Shown here in pieces: positions 1 through 5,579 of a stretch of DNA of 6,963 nt. Below the pieces are notes generated by a model that saw only the letters and a list, made by a program, of their open reading frames with translations, was not told the DNA's origin and made no database searches. The first letter of the stretch is position 1; each line of letters opens with the position of its first letter. Origin of the DNA: Candidatus Uhrbacteria bacterium (GTDB lineage Bacteria > Patescibacteriota > Patescibacteriia > 2-12-FULL-60-25); NCBI GenBank assembly GCA_903828685.1, contig CAIKNB010000045.1:1-6963 (forward strand). The letters run 5' to 3'. The position numbers and the translations under genes are program-made.

Positions 1-87
1 CTCGCGCATGCGTCGCAGCACGGCCAAAAGCGGAGTCACCGGACCCAGAGTACCGCCGCCGCAGAATAGGATTTTTTTGGCAGCCAT
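1..87 (-). CDS. murG: MurG, lipid II-forming GlcNAc transferase (5' end only)
   Basis: The first 29 codons are visible and the rest lies beyond the left edge. MurG transfers GlcNAc from UDP-GlcNAc to lipid I on the inner face of the membrane, giving lipid II. The protein begins MAAKKILFCGGGTLGPVTPL: a first beta strand, then the glycine-rich loop of the N-terminal GT-B domain. In most bacteria this loop reads GGTGGHVxP; here Leu14 replaces a glycine and Pro16 replaces the usual His. A GGGTLGxVTP form is what I associate with Candidate Phyla Radiation MurG proteins. The ATG lies four bases after the ftsW stop, so the gene is probably translated by coupling; no Shine-Dalgarno precedes it. Gene order mraY-ftsW-murG supports the call strongly. 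Confidence 0.87.
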   Translation of the reverse strand, partial: MAAKKILFCGGGTLGPVTPLLAVLRRMRE

Positions 88-91
88 ATGA

Positions 92-1201
92 TTAACCGTC
101 GATTCGCGCTTGCCGCGAGATCGAAGCCATTATACCCATGGCGATGGCGAGCGCAATCAAAGCCGAGCTGCCATAGCTCACAAACGGCAGAGTCACGCCC
201 GTGATGGGCATGAGACCGAGCATGGACGAAATATTGAGCACTGATTGGATCGCAATCCAACAGCCGATGCCAGTCGCCAGAAAGCGGCCAAAATCATCCG
301 GTGCGTGTTTGGCGATGGTGAAACAACGGTAAACCAATAACACCATGAGCCCGATGAATGCCGCGGTCAGAAAAAATCCCAGCTCTTCGGCAATGACTGC
401 GAAGATGGAATCGCCGGAGACTTCAGGCAGATACAAATATTTTTGCCGCGACAATCCATAGCCAACTCCAAATAAACCTCCGGAACCGATTGCTAGATAC
501 GCCTGGTTGATGTGATAGCCGATGCCTTGCGGATCTAATTCAGGATGCAAAAAAGTCATGAAGCGTGCGGCGCGATAAGGCGTGACCTTGATGAGCAGCG
601 CGATGCCCGCAACGCCGACCGAAGCCAGAGCCACGAACCAACCGATGGGCGCGCCAGCTACGAAGTAAGTGAGCAATGAAGACAGAGCGATCACGACCAT
701 GGAACCGGTATTAGGCTGGAGAACCAACAATACGATGACGATGCCGAGCGACATGAGGAACGGGAACAGACCTTCTTCCAAAGTTTTGGCTTTGCTTTCG
801 TGTCGCGCCGCCAACCAAGCCGCCACATAAACCAAGAAAGTTATTTTGACGAATTCCGATGGCTGGAAAGACAGCGGTCCTAGGTTTACCCAGCGACCAG
901 CGCCACCGAACCTCAAACCAACGCCCGGGATATAGACCAAAATCAGCAAGCCGATGCTCGCGACAAGCGCAGGCACGGCAAGGAATTGCAGTTTGCGATA
1001 ATTAAGACGGGAGAAGATATAAAACAACAACAGACCGGGAATCAGACCGTTAATCAGCTGATGGCGGAAGTAGTACCAGGTGTCGTGGAACTTTTGAACG
1101 CCCGAAGGTCCGCTGGCTGAAAGCAGCATGATTAGACCGAAAAGCATTACTCCGGCGAGCAAACCTACAAATCTTTTGTCCATTGACGCCGGGCGGTTCA
1201 T
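92..1201 (-). CDS. ftsW: FtsW, SEDS-family peptidoglycan glycosyltransferase
   Basis: A 369-residue polytopic membrane protein of the SEDS family, which polymerises lipid II into glycan strands at the division septum together with a class B penicillin-binding protein. Visible family motifs are GRWVNLGPLSFQPSEFVK (residues 102-119), a large extracellular loop from about 214 to 266 with DPQGIGYHINQAYLAIGSGG, then YLPEVSGDSIFAVIAEELGF, where Asp264 matches the essential catalytic aspartate of FtsW/RodA, and ITGVTLPFVSYGSSALIA near 333-350. About ten hydrophobic segments are evident. Its place between mraY and murG argues for FtsW rather than RodA. The ATG is three bases after the mraY stop. An in-frame Met7 (ATG at 1181-1183) is a possible alternative start; neither has a Shine-Dalgarno. 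The tail after the last helix is very short (SRQARIDG). Confidence 0.95.
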   Translation of the reverse strand: MNRPASMDKRFVGLLAGVMLFGLIMLLSASGPSGVQKFHDTWYYFRHQLINGLIPGLLLFYIFSRLNYRKLQFLAVPALVASIGLLILVYIPGVGLRFGGAGRWVNLGPLSFQPSEFVKITFLVYVAAWLAARHESKAKTLEEGLFPFLMSLGIVIVLLVLQPNTGSMVVIALSSLLTYFVAGAPIGWFVALASVGVAGIALLIKVTPYRAARFMTFLHPELDPQGIGYHINQAYLAIGSGGLFGVGYGLSRQKYLYLPEVSGDSIFAVIAEELGFFLTAAFIGLMVLLVYRCFTIAKHAPDDFGRFLATGIGCWIAIQSVLNISSMLGLMPITGVTLPFVSYGSSALIALAIAMGIMASISRQARIDG

Positions 1202-1204
1202 AAC

Positions 1205-2251
1205 TCACATGCGATCAACGAGCGCGAGTATCACGCCGATGCCGGCTGAAAACATTGAAATGAGCCAGGTGCGAAACACGATCTGCGATTCTTTCCAGCC
1301 GCTGGCTTCCAGATGATGATGGATTGGTGCGCTTTTGAAGATTTTCTTTTTGCGGATTTTTTTTGAGGCGACCTGAAAAATCACGGACAGCGACTCTAGT
1401 ACGAAAGGTAAACCGATAATCGGCAAAAGTAGCGGTTGGTTGGTAAGCATGGCAACTACGCCCAGCGCTGTACCCAACGACATGGCGCCAGTATCCCCCA
1501 TGAAGAATGCTGCCGGTGTGACGTTATACCAGAGGAAGGCCATGAGCGCACCCACGATGGCCGCGCAAAACACCACCAGATCCATCTTGCCTTGCGAGAA
1601 TGCGATGACGGCATAGCCCGCAAAAGCTGCCATAAGCGGCCCACCGGCTAAACCGTCCAGACCGTCAGTCACGTTTACAGAATTAGAAGTCGCAATAATG
1701 ACGAAAGCGAAGATCGGCACATACAACCAACCTAAAGCGAAGTTGCCCACGAATGGAATATGGAAAAAATCCCAGCCGAGTTTTGAGTAGAACCACCAGG
1801 CAGCGACTAATGCGATGAGCGAATACGAAATCAGACGATAACGCATGCGTAAACCTCCGCCTGCCGGACCGATTTTTTTGACGTTCAAATAATCATCCAG
1901 CAAACCCACGCAAGCCGCGGCAATCATCGCGCCTAGCGGCAGCAGGGTTTGCGCGCGCGTAAGGAAATTCCATGAACACCAAGCTGAATCACGTAACGTG
2001 CAACCCGTGGAGAGGAATAGCGCAACCACGGTCACCGTGACCCAGACCACCAACCCGCCCATGACCGGCGTCCCGGATTTTGCAGCATGCAAACTGCCTG
2101 CAATGGGCGCAGCATCGAGCGTCCTGATGGTCTTGCCCATGTTGTAACGCTTGAGCAGACGTATGAGCAGCGGCGCCCAAGTCAGAGCCAAAGCAAAACA
2201 ACCGAAGGCGATGACCAGGATGCGGATGATGTTGAAGAGGTTCGAGATCAT
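1205..2251 (-). CDS. mraY: MraY, phospho-MurNAc-pentapeptide translocase
   Basis: A 348-residue integral membrane enzyme that transfers phospho-MurNAc-pentapeptide from UDP to undecaprenyl phosphate, making lipid I, the first membrane step of peptidoglycan synthesis. Diagnostic motifs in order: HAAKSGTPVMGG (55-66), LLDDYLNVKK with the Asp119-Asp120 pair (117-126), TSNSVNVTDGLDGLAGG (188-204), FFMGDTGAMSLG with the metal-binding Asp253 (249-260), and PIHHHLEASGW with the His311-313 triplet (309-319). Around ten hydrophobic helices are visible. Length is close to the family's usual 320-360. Residues 82-100, between the first helices, form a loop with two cysteines (Cys84 and Cys92) that I do not recognise as conserved. 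The start is one base after the stop of the preceding small membrane protein, a strong sign of translational coupling; no Shine-Dalgarno is present. Confidence 0.97.
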   Translation of the reverse strand: MISNLFNIIRILVIAFGCFALALTWAPLLIRLLKRYNMGKTIRTLDAAPIAGSLHAAKSGTPVMGGLVVWVTVTVVALFLSTGCTLRDSAWCSWNFLTRAQTLLPLGAMIAAACVGLLDDYLNVKKIGPAGGGLRMRYRLISYSLIALVAAWWFYSKLGWDFFHIPFVGNFALGWLYVPIFAFVIIATSNSVNVTDGLDGLAGGPLMAAFAGYAVIAFSQGKMDLVVFCAAIVGALMAFLWYNVTPAAFFMGDTGAMSLGTALGVVAMLTNQPLLLPIIGLPFVLESLSVIFQVASKKIRKKKIFKSAPIHHHLEASGWKESQIVFRTWLISMFSAGIGVILALVDRM

Positions 2252-2252
2252 A

Positions 2253-2630
2253 CTAGATATTCATGAGAAGAAGAAAAAATCCGGCGATGCACCAGACCGC
2301 GGTCAGCGCTGCCGATAACGACACAAGCGCCTTGGCCGCCAGTTCGTCCGGACGATAAACACCCAAAGCCAGCAGCGTATTGACCGTAAACGCCAAAAGC
2401 ATAACAGCCGGAACCGCGATAATCCATGGCCAAGCCTGAACTGAATCTATCCCCAGATAGACGTTGTAATGCATTACCAGTACACCAGTGCGCAGACCAG
2501 CGGGAATCAAACGCCAGAGCATGAACGCGCTGGACGCGAGGATGACCAAACCGTCGACCAAAATAGTCCAGCGAATGAAGCTGTTTTGCCAGGCGCGCTT
2601 GGCGGAGAACCGCCAGTCATCCAAGTGCAT
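2253..2630 (-). CDS. Uncharacterised three-helix membrane protein upstream of mraY
   Basis: A 125-residue protein of unknown function. A short charged N-terminus (MHLDDWRFSAKRAW) is followed by a hydrophobic segment at about 21-41, a loop at 42-66 containing VLVMHYNVYLGIDSVQAW, and two more hydrophobic segments at about 67-91 and 98-123. The HYNVYLGID loop resembles a small membrane protein I associate with Candidate Phyla Radiation genomes; I know no tested function for it. There is no signal cleavage site and no catalytic motif. Three transmembrane helices are predicted by eye, with the HYN loop on one side of the membrane. It starts 21 bases after the nifU stop and ends one base before the mraY start, so it is co-transcribed with cell-wall genes, and an envelope role is a reasonable but untested guess. 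No Shine-Dalgarno; -1 base is C. Confidence 0.8.
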   Translation of the reverse strand: MHLDDWRFSAKRAWQNSFIRWTILVDGLVILASSAFMLWRLIPAGLRTGVLVMHYNVYLGIDSVQAWPWIIAVPAVMLLAFTVNTLLALGVYRPDELAAKALVSLSAALTAVWCIAGFFLLLMNI

Positions 2631-2651
2631 GAGAGTAGCTTAAGGTTAATG

Positions 2652-2900
2652 TCATTCGACGGCAACGACTTGGGTGATCTCCGGAACGAGTTCGCGCAGC
2701 GTCTCCTCGACCCCGGCCTTGAGCGTCATATCCGAAAACGGACAACCCACGCATGCGCCAAGCAGGCGTACCGAAACTTTGCCCGTGGCAGCATCCACAT
2801 CCACCAGCTCCACGTCGCCTCCATGCATCTTTATCCCCTCTTTCAGCTGATCCAGGACGCCGGCGACTTCTTGCTTCAACATTTCGCTTGTTTTAGCCAT
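2652..2900 (-). CDS. NifU C-terminal-domain Fe-S scaffold/carrier protein
   Basis: An 82-residue stand-alone NifU C-terminal (Nfu-type) domain. Proteins of this family hold an Fe-S cluster through a paired CxxC motif, usually as a dimer, and pass it to apo-proteins in the cytoplasm. The fold is recognisable from start to end: helix LKQEVAGVLDQLKEGIKMHGGDVELVDV, strand KVSVRLLGAC, the cluster ligands Cys50 and Cys53 in GACVGCPFS, then TLKAGVEETLRELVPEITQVVAVE. No N-terminal scaffold domain or A-type domain is attached. It is the first gene of an operon that continues into mraY, ftsW and murG; nothing links it functionally to cell-wall synthesis. The ATG lies 12 bases from a good -10 box, so its mRNA is probably nearly leaderless. 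A second Met at position 7 is possible but would shorten the first helix. Confidence 0.92.
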   Translation of the reverse strand: MAKTSEMLKQEVAGVLDQLKEGIKMHGGDVELVDVDAATGKVSVRLLGACVGCPFSDMTLKAGVEETLRELVPEITQVVAVE

Positions 2901-2912
2901 AATGCAAGCACT

Positions 2913-2941
2913 AATGTACCCGGCATTCTATGCCTTGACAA
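2913..2941 (-). promoter_or_regulatory. Predicted promoter of the nifU-mraY-ftsW-murG operon
   Basis: On the minus strand the -35 box TTGTCA (2936-2941, five of six to TTGACA) is followed by a 17-base spacer and the -10 box TACATT (2913-2918, four of six to TATAAT). The -10 ends 12 bases before the nifU ATG, so transcription should begin about 5-6 bases before it. The -35 box overlaps that of the divergent rpmA promoter. This is by-eye motif matching. Confidence 0.6.
2922..2934. repeat. Short inverted repeat inside the nifU promoter spacer
   Basis: GGCAT TCT ATGCC is a perfect 5-base inverted repeat with a 3-base centre. It lies between the -35 and -10 boxes of the minus-strand promoter and just outside the -35 box of the rpmA promoter. 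It could be a small operator; a repeat this short could also arise by chance. Confidence 0.35.
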
Positions 2942-2963
2942 GTTCCTGAAAAACGCTTAATAT
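2935..2963 (+). promoter_or_regulatory. Predicted rpmA promoter
   Basis: A perfect -35 box TTGACA (2935-2940) is followed by a 17-base spacer and TAATAT (2958-2963, four of six to TATAAT). The -10 box ends 12 bases before the rpmA ATG, so the expected transcription start is about 2970, leaving a leader of roughly five or six bases. The strong -35 suits a highly expressed ribosomal protein gene. Confidence 0.72.
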
Positions 2964-2975
2964 CGTGGTCATCAT

Positions 2976-3263
2976 ATGGCACATAAAAAAGCAGGCGGTT
3001 CTACTAGTTATGGCCGCGATTCGCAGGGCCAGCGTTTGGGTACAAAGCTCTACGCCGGAGAATTCGCCAAGATCGGAAATATTATCGTACGTCAACGCGG
3101 CTCAGCTATCCGCCCTGGTTTGAACGTGAAGATGGGCAAGGACGACACGCTCTTCGCCATGGCTGACGGCATCGTCAAGTTCACGGAAAAAAAAGTGCGC
3201 CGCTTCACCGGAGCGTTCAAGAAGGTCAAGTTGGCCAACATAGTGCCGGCCGAAAGCAAGTAA
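2976..3263 (+). CDS. rpmA: Ribosomal protein bL27
   Basis: A 95-residue large-subunit ribosomal protein L27, whose N-terminal tail reaches the peptidyl transferase centre and helps position the tRNA ends. The start [22 protein letters not shown] is the classic L27 N-terminus, so the ATG at 2976 is secure and there is no cleavable extension of the Firmicutes type. The barrel part follows: [36 protein letters not shown] (residues 34-69), then a basic C-terminal stretch [14 protein letters not shown]. Usual length is 85-95. In many bacteria rpmA follows rplU; here it stands alone, divergent from nifU and convergent with pyrG, with its own promoter and terminator. No Shine-Dalgarno precedes it, and the predicted transcript leader is only a few bases. 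Confidence 0.97.
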   Translation: MAHKKAGGSTSYGRDSQGQRLGTKLYAGEFAKIGNIIVRQRGSAIRPGLNVKMGKDDTLFAMADGIVKFTEKKVRRFTGAFKKVKLANIVPAESK

Positions 3264-3278
3264 CCGATCAATCAATTC

Positions 3279-3305
3279 AAAAGGCGCGAGTAATCGCGCC
3301 TTTTT
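3279..3305. terminator. Bidirectional intrinsic terminator between rpmA and pyrG
   Basis: The hairpin GGCGCGA (3283-3289), loop GTAA, TCGCGCC (3294-3300) is flanked by AAAA on the left and TTTTT on the right, so the stem can extend to 11 pairs. Read on the plus strand it ends rpmA, 15 bases after its stop, with a U-run of five. Read on the minus strand it ends pyrG, 16 bases after its stop, with a U-run of four. One element serving two convergent genes is the simplest reading. Confidence 0.88.
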
Positions 3306-3321
3306 GTTAGACGATTCTACT

Positions 3322-4980
3322 CTACTTCTTCTTAGCCGCGGCTTTGATCAAACCCAAAAATAGCGGATTCGGGCGGAAGGGACGCGAGGTGAACTCCGGA
3401 TGGAACTGCGAAGCCATGAAGAACGGATGATGTTTGAGTTCCATGATCTCGGCCAGCTTGTCATCCGGCGAAATGCCAGAAAAGACAACACCGAGTTTTT
3501 CGAACTCCTTACGATAATCAGGATTGGCTTCGTAACGATGACGATGGCGCTCGCGCACGATCTCGGCCTGATACAGCTCGCGCGCCTTGGTTCCTTTCTT
3601 GAGCACACACGGATAATCTCCCAAACGCATGGTGCCGCCGTAATTCTTGTCTTCCATCTTCTTGAGCTGTTCATCCATGAGATGCACGACTGGATGCTTG
3701 GTGTCGGGATCGATTTCGGTCGTATTCGCATCTTTCCAGCCCAATTCGTCGCGCGCCATCTCGACCAGCGCTAGCTGCATGCCGTAGCACAAACCCAGAT
3801 ACGGCAATTTATGTTCCCTGGCGTATCTGATGGCCAAAAGTTTACCGTTGATGCCGCGCGCGCCAAAACCTCCGGGAATTATCAAGCCGTTCAACTTACG
3901 CAGCTCCTTGGCCACCGTTTCCGGATGGCGTTCAAAGTCTTCGCTGTTAAGCCACACAATCTCGGGTTTGCGGTGGCAGGCCCAGGACGCGTGCTTGATG
4001 GCTTCGAGCACAGAAAGATACGCGTCGCTCAAGGTAAAGTCACCGGTTGAAAAATATTTGCCCACCACACCAATTTTCACGGGTTTGGTGGAGGCGTGGA
4101 TATTCCTGACCAAATCATGCCACTTATGACCATCTATCTTGGTGTGTTTGAAACCTAACTTCTCGATGACACGATCGGCTAAACCTTCCTTTTCCAGCTT
4201 AGTAGGCACAGCATAGATAGTATCAACATCGGGTGCAGCGATCACGTCTTGCGGCGCCACATTGCAGCTCACGGAAAGCTTGCGCTTGCGCGGCTCGTCG
4301 ATAGGATAAGCCGAACGGCAGATGATCAGGTCAGGCTGTAACCCGGCTTCGTTCAGGCTGCGCACCGCATATTGGGTAGGCTTAGTCTTCATCTCGCCGA
4401 TGCTGCTGGGAACGGGCAAAAAACTCACCAGGCCGATTAGCACGTCTTTGGGATGCTCCAGGCGCATCATGCGACAAGCTTCGAGGTATAAAAGATTCTG
4501 ATATTCTCCTACCGTACCGCCGATTTCTACAATTGTTACGTCCGCATCGGCCGTGGCAGCTGCGCGTTTGATGCGGCTGATGATTTCTAACGGCACATCC
4601 GGCACCCACTCAACGGTCTTGCCGTGATAACCCATGGAACGCTCGCGATTCAAGATAGCCTGGAACACCATGCCCGAAGTCATGGAATTTTCACGGGATA
4701 AGTCCTCTTCCAAAAATCTTTCGTAATTGCCCAAGTCTTGGTCGGTCTCCAAACCGTCTTGCGTGACAAAGACTTCGCCGTGTTCCGTTGGATTCAAAGT
4801 TCCGGGATCCACGTTCAGGTAGGGATCAATTTTGACCGCGGTCACGCGCAAGCCGCGCGCTTTGAGCAACGCTCCAAGCGAGGCTGTGGTCACACCTTTG
4901 CCCACGCCGCTCATCACGCCGCCGGCAATAAAAATAGTCGTCCTGCGACGACTCTTTGTTTTTACCCGTGTTTGTTTCAT
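3322..4980 (-). CDS. pyrG: CTP synthase (glutamine-hydrolysing)
   Basis: A 552-residue two-domain enzyme that converts UTP, ATP and glutamine to CTP. The N-terminal synthetase domain shows the P-loop-like GGVMSGVGKGVTTAS (20-34), KIDPYLNVDPGTLNPTEHGEVFV (50-72), Mg-binding Asp82 within ETDQDLGNYERF, and VEIGGTVGE with Glu152. A linker follows, and from about 302 the class I glutamine amidotransferase domain: oxyanion strand PGGFGARG (369-376), nucleophile Cys398 in LCYGMQ, and His527/Glu529 in QFHPEF. All catalytic residues are present. MSGVGKG and LCYGMQ differ from the SSLGKG and CLGMQ forms of Escherichia coli and look more like archaeal or Candidate Phyla Radiation sequences. A 13-residue Lys/Arg-rich leader (MKQTRVKTKSRRR) precedes the first strand. 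It lies 47 bases after the Nudix gene, with a possible own promoter; stop codon TAG. Confidence 0.97.
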   Translation of the reverse strand: MKQTRVKTKSRRRTTIFIAGGVMSGVGKGVTTASLGALLKARGLRVTAVKIDPYLNVDPGTLNPTEHGEVFVTQDGLETDQDLGNYERFLEEDLSRENSMTSGMVFQAILNRERSMGYHGKTVEWVPDVPLEIISRIKRAAATADADVTIVEIGGTVGEYQNLLYLEACRMMRLEHPKDVLIGLVSFLPVPSSIGEMKTKPTQYAVRSLNEAGLQPDLIICRSAYPIDEPRKRKLSVSCNVAPQDVIAAPDVDTIYAVPTKLEKEGLADRVIEKLGFKHTKIDGHKWHDLVRNIHASTKPVKIGVVGKYFSTGDFTLSDAYLSVLEAIKHASWACHRKPEIVWLNSEDFERHPETVAKELRKLNGLIIPGGFGARGINGKLLAIRYAREHKLPYLGLCYGMQLALVEMARDELGWKDANTTEIDPDTKHPVVHLMDEQLKKMEDKNYGGTMRLGDYPCVLKKGTKARELYQAEIVRERHRHRYEANPDYRKEFEKLGVVFSGISPDDKLAEIMELKHHPFFMASQFHPEFTSRPFRPNPLFLGLIKAAAKKK

Positions 4981-4990
4981 ACGGAGCTAC

Positions 4991-4999
4991 AGTGTAACA
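4991..4999 (-). promoter_or_regulatory. Possible extended -10 promoter of pyrG
   Basis: The minus strand reads TGTTACACT: a TG one base upstream of TACACT (4991-4996, four of six to TATAAT), the extended -10 form that can work without a good -35. No convincing -35 is seen 16-18 bases upstream. The box ends 10 bases before the pyrG ATG, which would again give a very short leader. Transcription from the upstream S41-Nudix genes could also supply pyrG, as no terminator lies between. Confidence 0.42.
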
Positions 5000-5027
5000 C
5001 AACTGCAGCCCCAAAGTGAGAGCTAAA

Positions 5028-5579
5028 TCAGCGGCGTGTCAAACCCGAAATGGCGCGCAAGGCGCGCGCGAGCAATCTATCCAGATTTTTATAGCCGCTG
5101 ACCGTAAAAACGTTCTGCGGCTTGGCCCATAAACCCTCGTATATCGCCCCTTCGCCTGTGAATTTTTCCTTGGCATCGAGCGGTGCCTCGAACAGGAACA
5201 TGTGAACAGTTTTTTGGATAATGCCGGTCTGCCGGCGGAAACGGAACGACGTGCGTCCCAGCGGCGCTAGGTACTTGAGGCGATCCAACCCGGTTTCTTC
5301 CTTTATCTCGCGCAGCGCGGTCTGTACCAGGGTCTCGCCGCGTTCCTGATGGCCCTTGGGGAAGGTGTAGCGATTGAACGGATCTTTGATGAAGAAGATC
5401 TCGATGCCGTTACCCTTACGCCTAAAGATGATTCCGCCTGCGGAAATCTCGTGCTTGGGACGCGCGAACCTATTTGCTTGACTTGGCCTTGCTCGAAGTC
5501 GCGGCCGCCGCGGCTTGCTGGGCGGGTTTGACTCCGAGGAGTTCGAGGGCCTTATCGAGTTGGGGGTCTCGGTTTGCAT
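5028..5579 (-). CDS. Nudix hydrolase, start codon uncertain
   Basis: A Nudix-family pyrophosphohydrolase (substrate unknown; such enzymes cleave nucleoside diphosphates linked to another group). The full 183-codon frame contains a perfect Nudix box at residues 76-98: G76, E82, R90, E91, E94, E95 and G97 all fit GX5EX7REUXEEXGU. The recognisable domain begins at about residue 44 (EISAGGIIFRRKGNGIEIFFIKD). Relatives normally start only a few residues before SAGG, with a length near 140. Here residues 1-43 are Pro/Ser/Arg-rich and are encoded inside the protease gene in another frame, a 110-base overlap. Between Met1 and the domain there is no other ATG, GTG or TTG in frame; the ATT at 5445-5447 (Ile45) would give a typical 139-residue protein but is a rare start codon. 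The domain call is firm; the first 44 codons are doubtful. Confidence 0.85.
   Translation of the reverse strand: MQTETPNSIRPSNSSESNPPSKPRRPRLRARPSQANRFARPKHEISAGGIIFRRKGNGIEIFFIKDPFNRYTFPKGHQERGETLVQTALREIKEETGLDRLKYLAPLGRTSFRFRRQTGIIQKTVHMFLFEAPLDAKEKFTGEGAIYEGLWAKPQNVFTVSGYKNLDRLLARALRAISGLTRR

Noticed and set aside
92..1201. RodA instead of FtsW
   Set aside because: The two SEDS families are hard to tell apart by eye, but the position between mraY and murG decides for FtsW.
2469..2960. 163-codon plus-strand open frame
   Set aside because: It runs antisense through the small membrane protein and nifU and across the promoter region; both sense genes are convincing and this frame shows no domain.
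1205..5030. TGA recoded to glycine (code 25), as in some Candidate Phyla Radiation lineages
   Set aside because: mraY, nifU and the Nudix gene end with TGA at the expected family lengths, and no in-frame TGA is needed inside any gene.
5440..5480. Programmed +1 frameshift fusing the S41 protease to the Nudix hydrolase
   Set aside because: AAA TAG G would allow a +1 slip, but it would join an exported protease to a cytoplasmic enzyme and I see no stimulating element; kept only as a possibility within the Nudix start finding.
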